Shown one piece after another: positions 37,559 to 47,077 of a stretch of DNA of 64,000 nt. A program made the translations under genes and the position numbers. Origin of the DNA: Arthrobacter sp. MYb213. GTDB taxonomy: Bacteria > Actinomycetota > Actinomycetes > Actinomycetales > Micrococcaceae. Location of the stretch: the NCBI RefSeq assembly GCF_002979915.1, contig NZ_PCQA01000001.1, forward strand, positions 434,001 to 498,000. Direction: 5' to 3'. How positions within the stretch are numbered: the first letter of the stretch is position 1; each line of letters begins with the position of its first letter. A model generated the notes under the pieces. It saw nothing but the letters and a program-made list of their open reading frames with translations. It had not been told where the DNA came from and made no database searches.

Positions 37559-38383
37559 TTAGGCGTTGATCACACCGAGGCCAAGAAACACGAACAGTCC
37601 TAGGCCCAAGAGCAAGCGGTACCAAACGAAGAATCGGTAGGAGTGGGTGGAAACAAACTTCAGGAACCAGCCCACGATAAAGAATCCGACGACGAAGGCC
37701 ACCAAGGTGGCCACACCGGTTTGCGCCAACGTGTATACGCCAGGTTCGGCAAATGACTTGTAAAGCTTGTACAGTCCCGAGGCGTAAACCGCTGGAATGG
37801 CGAGCAAGAATGAGTATCGTGCCGCGGCTTCACGGGTGTAGCCCATCAGCAGGCCGGCGGTGATGGTGCCACCTGAGCGTGAGACACCGGGAATCAAAGC
37901 CATCGCCTGAGCCAAACCGTAAAAGATACCGTGTTTGACCGTTAGCGTTTGCAAGGTGCGTTCTTGTTTGCCGTAGTGGTCAGCGATCGCAAGGAAGACG
38001 CCAAAGACCACTAGTGTGGTGGCCACTATCCATAGCGAACGGAAGTTCGTATCGATGTAGCTTTCCAGCAATAAGCCTAAGAAAGCGATGGGGATCGAGC
38101 CGACAATAATCAGCCAACCCATTTTCGCGTCCGGATCCGAATGCGGAATCTTGCCGGTGATCGCCTTAAACCAGGCTCCGATTATTCGTACAATATCGCG
38201 CCAGAAAAACACGATGACCGCAGTTTCAGTACCCAATTGGGTAATGGCGGTGAAAGCCGCACCGGGATCTTGCGCATTGGGCAGAAGTTCGCCCACAATG
38301 CGTAAGTGTGCCGATGAGGAGACGGGCAAGAACTCTGTCAGGCCCTGTATTAATCCGAGAAAAGCTGCTTCAAACCAATTCAC
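37559..38383 (-). CDS. uppP: Undecaprenyl-diphosphatase
   Basis: Membrane enzyme that recycles undecaprenyl pyrophosphate to the monophosphate carrier used for peptidoglycan; high activity gives bacitracin tolerance. The family motifs are clear: [19 protein letters not shown] (9-27) and GVSRSGGTI at about 163-171. There are about eight helices. Its length of 274 is typical. Confidence 0.95.
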   Translation of the reverse strand: MNWFEAAFLGLIQGLTEFLPVSSSAHLRIVGELLPNAQDPGAAFTAITQLGTETAVIVFFWRDIVRIIGAWFKAITGKIPHSDPDAKMGWLIIVGSIPIAFLGLLLESYIDTNFRSLWIVATTLVVFGVFLAIADHYGKQERTLQTLTVKHGIFYGLAQAMALIPGVSRSGGTITAGLLMGYTREAAARYSFLLAIPAVYASGLYKLYKSFAEPGVYTLAQTGVATLVAFVVGFFIVGWFLKFVSTHSYRFFVWYRLLLGLGLFVFLGLGVINA

Positions 38384-38461
38384 CCCTTGACACTACGTCA
38401 CGTGGACGGCCGACACGGTGATTAACGGACGTTTGAAAGAAAAATCAATCCGTGGCCGTAC

Positions 38462-38680
38462 TCACTCGTCATCGTCGTCATCCGTGGGTATGGTGAACGG
38501 AAGTAGTTCGGAAAATTGGTCGTAGAGGGCATCCTCATAAGTCTGGAACGCGTCGGCTAACGATCCAAAAGCCGCGTCAACGGCTGCGTCGGCCGATCCC
38601 CGGCTCTGGGAAACCACCGTCAGGTGCTGCTCAAGTCGTGAGATCAGCTGTTGTAGCGCGTAGCTCGGTTCGATGCTCAT
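38462..38680 (-). CDS. Hypothetical acidic small protein
   Basis: 72 residues from the ATG at 38680: a helical middle (YALQQLISRLEQHLTVV) and an acidic end PTDDDDDE. No membrane segment or known motif. Similar short proteins appear beside the DUF5703 gene in related genera (recalled). The frame is open to 38707. Function unknown. Confidence 0.6.
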   Translation of the reverse strand: MSIEPSYALQQLISRLEQHLTVVSQSRGSADAAVDAAFGSLADAFQTYEDALYDQFSELLPFTIPTDDDDDE

Positions 38681-38724
38681 GAGACACACGCTACAACCGA
38701 ATGCCATCTTTCGATAGAGGTGAA

Positions 38725-38967
38725 ATGCTTCAGGAACTTATCAAGGCCCCGCTGCACTTGAATAATGATGACCGGTACGAATATTTGGTGATCACTTCTT
38801 TCCCTACGGAATCCAAACACGTCGCCCGAGCAGCCTTGCGAGAACACTCTGACAACGGAAAGTGGGAGCATATTCGCACCCTGCGCTACGAGGGTGGAGC
38901 CAGCAAATATTGGATGCGACGCAAGGTGATCCGAGTGGTCAGCACCCTTGGGCGCTCAGGACTCTAG
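38725..38967 (+). CDS. DUF5703 family protein
   Basis: 80 residues in the DUF5703 pattern: RYEYLVITSFPTES, then ALREHSDNGKWEHIRTLRYEGGASKYWMRRKVIR. Function unknown, restricted to actinobacteria. AGAGG lies four bases before the ATG at 38725; an upstream ATG at 38701 would add eight residues. Divergent from the acidic small protein; its last 12 bases overlap the convergent acyl-CoA dehydrogenase gene. Confidence 0.78.
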   Translation: MLQELIKAPLHLNNDDRYEYLVITSFPTESKHVARAALREHSDNGKWEHIRTLRYEGGASKYWMRRKVIRVVSTLGRSGL

Positions 38968-40095
38968 CGGGCCCACCAGCCAATTAGCCACGGTGTTTTC
39001 CGCCGAGGCGGCATTTGATGGGTGATACCAGCTGGCCTGTACATCTCGGTAGAGACGTTCAAATTCGCTGCCGCGGAAGTATCCGCCGCCACCTAATAGT
39101 TGGCCGGCGGTTTCCATATTCTCTCGCGCGGTTTGTCCGGCCAGAGTTCGTAAGGTGACTAGCCGCGGGAACCAGCTCACGCCATGATCAACCCGGGATT
39201 CCAAATCGCTGGCTACCGCGTGTTGCAGCGCATCAAGGGTCAGCATCCGCATCCCTGATTGGGCTAAGAGACCACGAGCGCGAACATCTTGCGTGTAACT
39301 ACTACCGTCGTGGTGGGTGCGTTTGGTCAACGCGTTTTGGCTTAGCTGTACCGCACGTTCAGCCATCCCGACATACACACTGGCCGTGAGCGTGAGGAAC
39401 GAGGCGAAAATTCCGAAGATTAGCGGGTCAGCATTTGGTCCCGCCGGTAATCGGGAATGCACCCACTGAGCTGGTGCTACGGCACCCTCCAATTTGGTGG
39501 TGTGCGATTGACTCGCCCGCATTCCTAAGGTGTTCCAGTCCCCCAGCGAGCGAACCTTTTCTCCGCGGGCTACAAAGCCATGAACTAATTCCCCGGTCTG
39601 CTCATCCTTGCCAAAGATTCCCAGCCGGGTAAAGGCCGGAGACAGTGAGGTGAAGATCTTTGCGCCGGTAAAGGCCACCGAACCATCGCTCGCGGTGTGC
39701 GCCACGGTATTTGAATCAAAAAGCACCGAATCGTTGCCGGGTTCCGAAATGCCGAAGGCCATTACTTCTCCTTCTGCGATCCAGTCCGTGACCATGTTTA
39801 GCCGTGCATCTCCGCGGGCGGCAAGCAAGTATGCGACACCGGCCCACACGTGGTGCATGTTGATTGCTAGTGCGGTACCCGGAGCCGCTGTGGCAAGCCG
39901 CCGCTGAGCCAACACCACTTGGTCAAAGCTCCATCCCAGCCCGCCGGCAGACTCAGGCACCAGGGCCTTCAAGTACCCTAGCGACACCAGCTCATCAAAG
40001 TCTTCGGTGGCGAAACTGTTTTCCGCATCGTATTTCGCGGCACGTTCGCGCATCCGCGCGAGTAGCTCGTCGCTGAGAAGAGTTTCTATAGTCAT
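38956..40095 (-). CDS. Acyl-CoA dehydrogenase family protein
   Basis: FAD-dependent acyl-CoA dehydrogenase fold, 379 residues. The N-terminal helical part (LVSLGYLKALVPESAGGLGWS), the FAD-stacking stretch AFGISEPGNDS at about 112-122 and the C-terminal helical bundle with AGQTARENMETAGQLLGGGGY are visible. Substrate unknown; the set is also compatible with flavin-dependent monooxygenases of the same fold. It may be co-transcribed with the M20 peptidase, which ends 11 bases upstream. Confidence 0.85.
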   Translation of the reverse strand: MTIETLLSDELLARMRERAAKYDAENSFATEDFDELVSLGYLKALVPESAGGLGWSFDQVVLAQRRLATAAPGTALAINMHHVWAGVAYLLAARGDARLNMVTDWIAEGEVMAFGISEPGNDSVLFDSNTVAHTASDGSVAFTGAKIFTSLSPAFTRLGIFGKDEQTGELVHGFVARGEKVRSLGDWNTLGMRASQSHTTKLEGAVAPAQWVHSRLPAGPNADPLIFGIFASFLTLTASVYVGMAERAVQLSQNALTKRTHHDGSSYTQDVRARGLLAQSGMRMLTLDALQHAVASDLESRVDHGVSWFPRLVTLRTLAGQTARENMETAGQLLGGGGYFRGSEFERLYRDVQASWYHPSNAASAENTVANWLVGPLES

Positions 40096-40106
40096 GCAGG
40101 ATGCCC

Positions 40107-41423
40107 CTAATAGTTGCGTAGTAGTCGGTCAAGTACACGGGTTCCGAACTTCAGTGCCGAGATCGGAACCCGCTCATCCACCCCATGGAACATACCGGTA
40201 AAGTCGAGGTCTTTGGGTAGCTGCAGCGGAGCAAATCCGTACCCGGTGATATCAAGCTTTGCCAACGCTTTGTTGTCGGTGCCACCGGAGAGCATATAGG
40301 GCAGTACTACTGCCTGCGGATCTTCGGCTTTTAATGCCGCAATCATCGATTCGACTAGTTCGCCGCTAAACGGAACCTCGAGCGAGGGCTGGTCTTGCAC
40401 CAGGCTGAGCTCAACATGCTCGCCAGCCAGTTCCCGCAATGTCGCCAGTGTCGATTCATGTTCCATGGGCAAGGTGCGGCAATCGATCAGCGCCTCAGCG
40501 TAACCAGGCAGCACATTGTGCTTATACCCGGCTTTGAGCACCGAAGGATTTGACGTGTTCTGCAAGGTGGCGCCAACAAAGCGGCTGGTGCTCCCTAACG
40601 CTTCCAGTAGCCCCTCGGGATGATCTTCGTTGAACTCGATCCCGGAGATTTCAGAGAGTTCTTCGAATAGCGCCCTGGTGGTTTTTGTGTAGGACAGCGG
40701 CCACTGATACTCGCCAATACGCGCAACTGCCGAGGCCAAGCGAGTGACCGCGTTATCTTTATTTAGCTGTGAACCATGACCAGCCACGCCATGAGCTGCA
40801 AGTTTGATCCAAGCGATCCCCTTCTCAGCGGTCTGCACCAGATACGCGCGTTGCCCGGCGATTTCGGTAGAAAAACCACCCACTTCGCTGATCGCTTCGC
40901 CTGCTCCGGCAAAGAGCTCTGGATGCTGTTCAACCATCCATAAGGAGCCATAATCACTACCGGCTTCTTCATCCGCGAAGAACGCGATGATGAGATCTCT
41001 ACGTGGGCTGATTTGCTCGCGTTTCAGGTGCCGAATAACGGCGATAATCATTGCGTCCATGTCTTTCATATCCACGGCGCCACGGCCCCAAATCATGTCA
41101 TCAATGATTCGCGCGCCAAAGGGGTCTACTGACCAGTCCTCGGCGATGGCCGGAACGACGTCCAGATGCCCGTGGACAACTAGTGCGGGCAGGCTCGGAT
41201 CGCTACCGGGGATACGGGTGATCAGGTTTGCGCGTCCCGGTGCAGACTCATAGATTGTTGACGCAATACCAACTTCGCTGAGCAATTGGGCAATGTAGTC
41301 CGCCGCTTCGCGTTCTCCTCGGCTATTGTTATCGCCGAAATTTGTGGTGTCTATGGAGATCAGCTTCTGGCAGATCTCCACCACTTCTGTTTGCATCAAT
41401 TCATAAGAGTGCGTACTCGACAT
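40107..41423 (-). CDS. M20-family metallopeptidase
   Basis: A 438-residue zinc peptidase/deacylase: HGHLDVVPA at about 84-92, GRGAVDMKDM, DEEAGSD with the catalytic Glu, and a C-terminal HGVDERVP with the last His ligand. M20 proteins cleave dipeptides, acyl-amino acids or similar. It resembles dipeptidase/ArgE-type actinobacterial members. The ATG is used. Placed between the acyl-CoA dehydrogenase and the TAXI gene, same strand. Confidence 0.9.
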   Translation of the reverse strand: MSSTHSYELMQTEVVEICQKLISIDTTNFGDNNSRGEREAADYIAQLLSEVGIASTIYESAPGRANLITRIPGSDPSLPALVVHGHLDVVPAIAEDWSVDPFGARIIDDMIWGRGAVDMKDMDAMIIAVIRHLKREQISPRRDLIIAFFADEEAGSDYGSLWMVEQHPELFAGAGEAISEVGGFSTEIAGQRAYLVQTAEKGIAWIKLAAHGVAGHGSQLNKDNAVTRLASAVARIGEYQWPLSYTKTTRALFEELSEISGIEFNEDHPEGLLEALGSTSRFVGATLQNTSNPSVLKAGYKHNVLPGYAEALIDCRTLPMEHESTLATLRELAGEHVELSLVQDQPSLEVPFSGELVESMIAALKAEDPQAVVLPYMLSGGTDNKALAKLDITGYGFAPLQLPKDLDFTGMFHGVDERVPISALKFGTRVLDRLLRNY

Positions 41424-41459
41424 TATTCAAACCTCTATTCAATCCAGGAATGGTTGCCG

Positions 41460-42431
41460 TTATCCATGGAGCCTGCGATACGTTTCTAGCGCCGCCGGGT
41501 GCAATGTCTGACCGCCAGTTGAGATCAGTGTATCGGGGGTCAAATATTGTATTCCGGCGCTGTTACGTGGGATGAGTTCGGGAGCATGATTAACCAGCAG
41601 CTCAACAACCGCGGAGGCCACCCGATCTGGCAAGGACACGTTGGCCATCAATAGGTTAGCAACACCCACGGTATCGACCTGGTCGATCCCTCGGTACGTA
41701 CCTTGCGGGATAATCACATGCTCGTAGAGTCGCGGGTATTGTTCCCGCAAGCTTGGGAGCACCGAAGACATATCGATCAAGCGCAAAGGAACGCTTTCTC
41801 CCAATTCGGTAATCGAACTGACCGGGATTCCGCCAAACAGAAAAAGCGCCTCGATCTCGCCTTCGGATAAGGCTTTGAGGCCACCCACATAGCCCAACTG
41901 CCGTTCTCGTGGACTTCGCTGAGTGCTATCAAGCCCAGCAGCTTTCAAAATCCGCTGTCCGGTAACCCAGGTGCCCGAACCGGGAGCTCCGGTACCCAAT
42001 TGGCGCCCACTGAGATCAGCTAATGTCTTGATGCTGCTGTTTTCAGGGACCAGACAATGGTAATAATTTTGATATACCCGCCCTAGTGCTGCCAAAGACT
42101 TGTCGCGTGGTTTCAATTGCGCCACCGTATCAGCCAAGGCCAGCGAAAGACCGGCACGGCCGCTCTTTATCAATCGAAGATTCTCTACGCTGGCCTCGGT
42201 AACCAACGCTTCGGAGCTTTCAGCAATGTTGTATTTAACCAGCGCTTCGCACAACAGGTTTGCGAACTCAAAATACATGCCGCCGCTTTCGCCGCCGGCA
42301 ACATCCAACCGCCCGATAAGTGGCCCGGTCGAGCAGGCAGTCATTCCGGTTGCCAGCATTGACAGTCCGCCCCACCGAAGTAGTTGCCTGCGTCCTATCT
42401 TTCGCGGCGCAAGGTCCAAAGCTTTAGACAC
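41460..42431 (-). CDS. TAXI-type solute-binding Tat lipoprotein
   Basis: 323 residues of the TAXI family of TRAP-transporter binding proteins. The signal has GRRQLLRWGG (twin-arginine, at about 13-22) and ends in TACS, so it is probably exported folded through TatAC and then lipid-anchored. The mature part has GGESGGMYFEFANLL, GAPGSGTWVTGQRIL and IPQGTYRGID. The GTG start overlaps the kinase stop by eight bases. No TRAP membrane subunit is near, so it may feed a signal to the kinase rather than act in transport (inference). Confidence 0.88.
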   Translation of the reverse strand: MSKALDLAPRKIGRRQLLRWGGLSMLATGMTACSTGPLIGRLDVAGGESGGMYFEFANLLCEALVKYNIAESSEALVTEASVENLRLIKSGRAGLSLALADTVAQLKPRDKSLAALGRVYQNYYHCLVPENSSIKTLADLSGRQLGTGAPGSGTWVTGQRILKAAGLDSTQRSPRERQLGYVGGLKALSEGEIEALFLFGGIPVSSITELGESVPLRLIDMSSVLPSLREQYPRLYEHVIIPQGTYRGIDQVDTVGVANLLMANVSLPDRVASAVVELLVNHAPELIPRNSAGIQYLTPDTLISTGGQTLHPAALETYRRLHG

Positions 42432-43848
42432 CGTGAACCCCTTCCCTCGGTGCAGCGCCGCGTAGAAGCGACAAGCTCATTTGCAGTCCACCGCCAGGGG
42501 CCGATTCAACACTGAGTTTGCCTCCATTAGCCTGAGCAAGACGATCCACAATTGCCATGCCCAACCCGGTTCCAGGACTTTGGCTGGCGGGATCCGCACG
42601 CCAAAAACGTTCAGTCACCGAGGCTAGATCTTGCTTGTGTAACCCTGGTCCGTGATCCCTGATAATGATCTCCACATTTTTCTCCGTGGCGATTATGCTC
42701 GTCTCTATCGGCGCCCCCGGCGCATATTTCAGACAGTTTTCATATAGCTCGGCGATTATTTGTTGCAACTCAAATTCATTGCAGTCAACCCATACTTCGC
42801 TTTGATGTTGCGCGCTAAGCAACAATTCGGTACCAGATTTCCGGGCACTCTCTGTTCGCCGTTCTATTTCTTCGACGAGCAGTTCTCGAACTGGAACCGC
42901 GGTGGAGTCGGCGAGGCTTGTGGCTAGGGTACTTCCAGCGGCCAGTTCCGAGAGACGGTGGTCGGCGCTGGCTAGACGCAAAACAGCTTCCAACAGTGTC
43001 TCAACTCTGTGAAGTTCCTTCTCGACCGCTTGCACTCCTTGCGGGTCAACGTTTTCGCCTAAACGCATTTTTAGTAGATCGACGCGAAGCCGCAAGGCCG
43101 CAACCGGGTTGCGTAATTGATGTGAGGTTTCGGCGATCAGTTCGCGCTGCTGTGTCAGGCTGGCGGTCATCACCTGCGCCATAGTGCTAAAAGAACGCGC
43201 CAACTCGCGCAGTTCCGGTGGACCGGCAACTTCTAGAGGTGCGGCCGTTTTTGTCGCGGCCAGTGCCTTGGTCGCTTCGTTGAGTCGGTGAATAGGGCGT
43301 AGTACCCACGTAGTTACGCGGTCTGCCAGCAGTAGTAGTGCGGCCCCCGCGGTCAAACTAACTAACACCACCAAGACCCAGCGTTGCAACACCAGTTGCC
43401 GCGCGGAATCGAGATTCACCTGCATTATTACCGAACCCAAAACCTGAGTGGAATTTCCAAAGGGGCGTGCAATCAGCGCCTGATCGGTGGATAAGGGATT
43501 GACCGCAGGAATATCAGTGTGTTCCAGATTCAGTTCGGTATTCGCGAGCGCTTGAACCACTTGTGGGTCGCGCGGATCAATATTCCCGGAGGTGAAGATC
43601 TGATCATCCATCCTCACCAGAAGTCCCTCATGGTAAATCCGCGAGTAGGTGTCCATTTCCTGCTGGAGTTTGCCGTGGTCTGCTTCTGTGGAAGCAGCTA
43701 GTTGAATAAAACGATTCAACGAAGCGGCACGGGACAAGCGCAATTGCTGGGTAGCGTCAACACTCGCATTTTGCATGAGAACCGCAGAAACGATCATCAC
43801 TAATAAGGCCAACAACGAACCTAGGATCAGAATGACGCGGCGTCTCAC
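42424..43848 (-). CDS. Sensor histidine kinase
   Basis: 474 residues from the GTG at 43848, which overlaps the response-regulator stop by four bases. Two membrane helices (about 4-26 and 157-177) flank an extracytoplasmic sensor of some 130 residues. Then HAMP (RPIHRLNEATKAL), the phospho-acceptor box AETSHQLRNP (His243), an N-box NCLKYAPGAPI and G-boxes DHGPGLHK and GTGLGMAI. Upstream in-frame sequence to 43974 only shadows the regulator gene. It signals to the adjacent OmpR-type regulator. Confidence 0.93.
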   Translation of the reverse strand: MRRRVILILGSLLALLVMIVSAVLMQNASVDATQQLRLSRAASLNRFIQLAASTEADHGKLQQEMDTYSRIYHEGLLVRMDDQIFTSGNIDPRDPQVVQALANTELNLEHTDIPAVNPLSTDQALIARPFGNSTQVLGSVIMQVNLDSARQLVLQRWVLVVLVSLTAGAALLLLADRVTTWVLRPIHRLNEATKALAATKTAAPLEVAGPPELRELARSFSTMAQVMTASLTQQRELIAETSHQLRNPVAALRLRVDLLKMRLGENVDPQGVQAVEKELHRVETLLEAVLRLASADHRLSELAAGSTLATSLADSTAVPVRELLVEEIERRTESARKSGTELLLSAQHQSEVWVDCNEFELQQIIAELYENCLKYAPGAPIETSIIATEKNVEIIIRDHGPGLHKQDLASVTERFWRADPASQSPGTGLGMAIVDRLAQANGGKLSVESAPGGGLQMSLSLLRGAAPREGVHGV

Positions 43849-44510
43849 GAGGACTCGATGCGGTAGCCGACTCCGCGCACGTTGATGATCATGCCGGGGC
43901 TGTCTAGTTTCGCGCGGAGTCCGGTCAGGTGCACATCCAAAGAGCGCGATACCGCCAGGAACGCGTCGCCCCACAGCGCGTCAAGTAGTTGTTCGCGGGT
44001 GACTACCGAGCCAGCATGTTGGGCAAGCAAGGTGAGCAAATCGAATTCCTTGGCCGTGAGATTCAGCAACCGCTGCCCCATATGGGCGGTTCGCTTATCG
44101 AGGTCGATACGAAGCTCACCAATCTGAAGTTCACTGCTGCTTCGAGAACCTAGCTGCGTGCGTCTGGCCACGGCTTCAATGCGCGCCAAAAGTACCGTCA
44201 GGCCAATGGGTTTAACCAGATAGTCATCTGCGCCTTGCCGAAGTCCGCGCACCACGCTGCGTTCATCATCACGGGCACTGAGAATCACTACCGGAACACT
44301 AGTGATCAGCCGCAACTTGCGCAGTACCTCCAGCCCGTCCATGTCCGGCAGACCCAAATCGAGCAAGATCATCTGTGCTTCACGGTGGCGTAGTAACGCA
44401 TCTGCTCCGCGAGTGACACAGATTGCTGTATGCCCGGCAGCTGCAACGGCGTCGGCAAGAGCCGTCGCGACGGCGTCGTCGTCCTCGACGATGAGCAGCT
44501 GCAAGGTCAC
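43845..44510 (-). CDS. OmpR-family response regulator
   Basis: 221 residues: receiver domain with the acidic pocket EDDD (9-12), phospho-acceptor Asp51 in LLDLGLPD and LVKP Lys near 98, then a winged-helix DNA-binding domain (LNLTAKEFDLLTLLAQHAG, later GVGYRIESS). First gene of an overlapping operon regulator-kinase-TAXI. The arrangement resembles TctD/TctE-type systems for organic acids, but the ligand is unknown. Confidence 0.95.
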   Translation of the reverse strand: MTLQLLIVEDDDAVATALADAVAAAGHTAICVTRGADALLRHREAQMILLDLGLPDMDGLEVLRKLRLITSVPVVILSARDDERSVVRGLRQGADDYLVKPIGLTVLLARIEAVARRTQLGSRSSSELQIGELRIDLDKRTAHMGQRLLNLTAKEFDLLTLLAQHAGSVVTREQLLDALWGDAFLAVSRSLDVHLTGLRAKLDSPGMIINVRGVGYRIESS

Positions 44511-44667
44511 GTCCTTTCAAATTGCGGTGCACCATGCACTGAGAGCACTTTATCAGCTGGGCAAATCGCTTGACCGACCGATCGGTTTCCTAAGACAGTG
44601 TTAAGACTTGGCTTACATCTTGGTTATGTCACGAGTCACGCATACATTAGATCTGACTCTCATGTTG

Positions 44668-44702
44668 GCGTGATTAAGATCAATGTTGCTTTTTGATCAC
44701 GC
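44668..44702 (+). promoter_or_regulatory. Hairpin in the leader of the Nramp-like gene
   Basis: GCGTGAT (44668-44674) mirrors ATCACGC (44696-44702) around 21 bases. It lies 64 bases before the ATG. It could be an operator or part of a leader RNA. Confidence 0.35.
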
Positions 44703-44765
44703 GTGCAGATCTTAGACACCGGTACTCGCACCGGACTCGAGCAAGAACTTTTAAGGATTACATTC

Positions 44766-46067
44766 ATGGCCGAACAAAATCAGCCCGGCATGCACGACGC
44801 CGCGATACAGGGTGACCGCGACGGTGGCGGTCCACCAAAATGGAAGATTATCGGGCCGGGACTGGTTGTTGCGGCAACCGGTGTAGGCGCTGCCGATATG
44901 GTCGCCACCCTCGTGGCGGGCAGTCAGTACGGTTACGCCCTCCTGTGGGCCGTAATTTTGGGTGTCATCCTCAAAATTGTTTTGGTCGAAGGCGCCGGAC
45001 GCTACACGCTGGCCACCGGAAAGACCATCTTTGAGGGTTGGAAGACCCTTGGTAAGTGGACCACCTGGTACTTCGGTCCGTACATCATCATCTGGGGCTT
45101 CGTATACGGTGCCACCGCGATGAGTTCGGCGGCTATGCCGCTGGCAGCACTATTCCCGGCTGTGGATTTGAAGATCTGGGCCATCGTGATGGGCCTAGCC
45201 GGCTTTGCCATGGTTTGGTTCGGCAGGTACTCCTTCTTCGAGAAGGTCACCGCGGTACTGGTGGGCATCATGTTCATTACCGTTGTTGGTCTGGCAATTA
45301 TTGCTGTTCCGAACTTCCCGGAGATGATCAAGGGACTCGTTCCGATGATTCCTTCCGGCGGCGTGGTCTACACGCTGGCGCTGGCCGGCGGTGTCGGTGG
45401 CACTATTACCCTGGCTGCTTACGGTTACTGGCTGCGTGAAAAGGGCTGGTCCACCCCGAAGTGGATGCGTGTGATGCGTATCGACAACTCGATGGCATAC
45501 GTCATGACCGGCATCTTCGTGATTGCCATGCTTATTGTGGGCGCCGAAGTAGTTCAGGCTGCTGGCGTTTCCTTGTCCGCTGGTGACCGCGGTCTGCTGG
45601 ACTTGGGTGATGTGCTCAACGAACGTTACGGCACCTTTGTAGGCACCGGATTCCTTGTGGGCTTCTGGGCTGCTTCCTTCTCCTCGATTATCGGTGTATG
45701 GAACGGCGTTTCGCTGATGTTCGCTGACTTCTGGGGCCACATGCGCAAGAAGCCAGCTGGCCACCCAGACACCCTGACCGGTGGCAAGTACTTCAAGTTC
45801 TACGTACTCTGGCTGACCTTCCCACCAATGGTTCTGTTCTTGCTGGACAAGCCAATCGCACTGATCTTGGCCTACGGCGTGCTTGGCTCGCTGTTCATGC
45901 CGTTCTTGGCGATTACCTTGCTTGGCCTGCTTAACGGCAAGCGCATTCCTAAGGGCTGGGCCAACCGCTGGCACACCAACACGGCTCTTGCTATTACCGC
46001 GATACTGTTCATTGCGCTGGGTATTCAGCAATTGATCAAGAACCTCGCACCGCTCTTCGGCGGTTAG
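44766..46067 (+). CDS. Nramp-related membrane transporter lacking DPGN motif
   Basis: 433 residues from the ATG at 44766 (AAGGA eight bases upstream), with about eleven helices. The overall pattern is Nramp-like: helix 1 IIGPGLVVAATGVGAADM, helix 6 LAGGVGGTITLAAYGYW. But the metal-binding DPGN of helix 1 is replaced by GAAD, and MPH of helix 6 is missing. So it belongs to the divergent Nramp-like branch, where some members carry Mg2+ or other substrates. Transport of a divalent metal is only a guess. A strong terminator follows. Confidence 0.85.
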   Translation: MAEQNQPGMHDAAIQGDRDGGGPPKWKIIGPGLVVAATGVGAADMVATLVAGSQYGYALLWAVILGVILKIVLVEGAGRYTLATGKTIFEGWKTLGKWTTWYFGPYIIIWGFVYGATAMSSAAMPLAALFPAVDLKIWAIVMGLAGFAMVWFGRYSFFEKVTAVLVGIMFITVVGLAIIAVPNFPEMIKGLVPMIPSGGVVYTLALAGGVGGTITLAAYGYWLREKGWSTPKWMRVMRIDNSMAYVMTGIFVIAMLIVGAEVVQAAGVSLSAGDRGLLDLGDVLNERYGTFVGTGFLVGFWAASFSSIIGVWNGVSLMFADFWGHMRKKPAGHPDTLTGGKYFKFYVLWLTFPPMVLFLLDKPIALILAYGVLGSLFMPFLAITLLGLLNGKRIPKGWANRWHTNTALAITAILFIALGIQQLIKNLAPLFGG

Positions 46068-46079
46068 CGAGTTGCGTCT

Positions 46080-46124
46080 AAAGAGGCCTTCACCCCGAGC
46101 AATACGGGATGAAGGCCTCTTTTT
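46080..46124 (+). terminator. Terminator after the Nramp-like gene
   Basis: AAAGAGGCCTTCA-CCCCG pairs with CGGGATGAAGGCCTCTTT around AGCAATA, followed by TTTTTG. Confidence 0.88.
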
Positions 46125-46161
46125 GTTCGTCAGTATGGTCGCAACGACTACGCTGAAGGCA

Positions 46162-46848
46162 ATGACTACCGAAGATAAGAATTTGAGTTCCCTGCAGGGA
46201 GATACGACGCCTTTCACCGACCGCATTGGCATCCTAGGCGCAGGGCGAGCTGGCACCGCTTTGGCGCGTGCAGCGGCGACTGTCGGGGTTCCGGTGAACA
46301 TCGCCTCTTCGCGATCACCGAGCCAGATGAAATATCACCTGGCTCAATATGCCCCACAGGCTACCGCCGTAGCAGCCAAAGACATTGGCACCGACGTTTC
46401 CTTAGTCGTGCTCATGGTGCCGCAAGACGATCTCGATGATGTGGACCCTGAATCTTTGGCTGGACTGACACTCATCGATGCAACTAACCGTTGGGACGAT
46501 ATGCCCCTGCCCATCTGGCTGGAAGACGGACAATCCGCTGGGCTTTCTAGCTCCGAAGTTATTGCGGAACATTTCCATAGTTCACGACTCGTCAAGGCGT
46601 TGAACCACATCAGTCATTGGGACCTAGATTCGGACAGCTCCACGCGTCAGGCTCAGCAACGTGCTTTAGCCGTCGCATCGGATCATAAGGCTGAGGCGGT
46701 TCTTGTAGCTCGGCTAGTGAGTACTTTAGGCTTCACTCCAGTTCTAGTTGGGAAGCTGGCCAAAGGTAGTTTGCTGGAGCCTGAGGGAGAAATTTTCAAT
46801 CAGGTACTTAGCGTGGCACAGTTGCGCACACTACTGCACGAAAGCTAA
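46162..46848 (+). CDS. NADP/F420-oxidoreductase-like Rossmann protein
   Basis: 228 residues from the ATG at 46162. The N-terminal Rossmann motif GILGAGRAGTALARAAATVG (about 22-41) matches the F420/NADP oxidoreductase-type binding domain, followed by VSLVVLMVPQDDL and a C-terminal part with RLVKALNHIS. It probably uses NADP with an unknown substrate or acts with coenzyme F420. The start is uncertain: GAAGG is only two or three bases before this ATG, and an in-frame ATG at 46135 exists. It lies in the gap before the tRNA. Confidence 0.8.
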   Translation: MTTEDKNLSSLQGDTTPFTDRIGILGAGRAGTALARAAATVGVPVNIASSRSPSQMKYHLAQYAPQATAVAAKDIGTDVSLVVLMVPQDDLDDVDPESLAGLTLIDATNRWDDMPLPIWLEDGQSAGLSSSEVIAEHFHSSRLVKALNHISHWDLDSDSSTRQAQQRALAVASDHKAEAVLVARLVSTLGFTPVLVGKLAKGSLLEPEGEIFNQVLSVAQLRTLLHES

Positions 46849-47077
46849 TACCAAGGCGGATCCTCTTTTGGTCAATACATACAGAAATTACCTGTGACGC
46901 TTGACACGGATTATGGCATTTGGCTTCCGAAAGCACTACTCAACTGCGATTTATCCGCAAGATTCCGGGAAAATTGCTACTCCGAGGACCTAAGCTTGCC
47001 GAATTGGAGTTCATGAATATCTGATGGTAGAGTTTTACTTCGTTGCCAGCGGTAATAACGCAGACAATGCATAACCT

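Noticed and set aside
43849-43974. N-terminal extension of the histidine kinase
   Set aside because: It overlaps the response regulator in another frame and is Arg-rich; the GTG at 43848 with a GTGA overlap is a better start.
45195-46301. Long minus-strand open frame (368 codons) opposite the Nramp-like gene
   Set aside because: It is antisense to a clear membrane transporter and has odd, polar, low-complexity composition; a codon-bias shadow.
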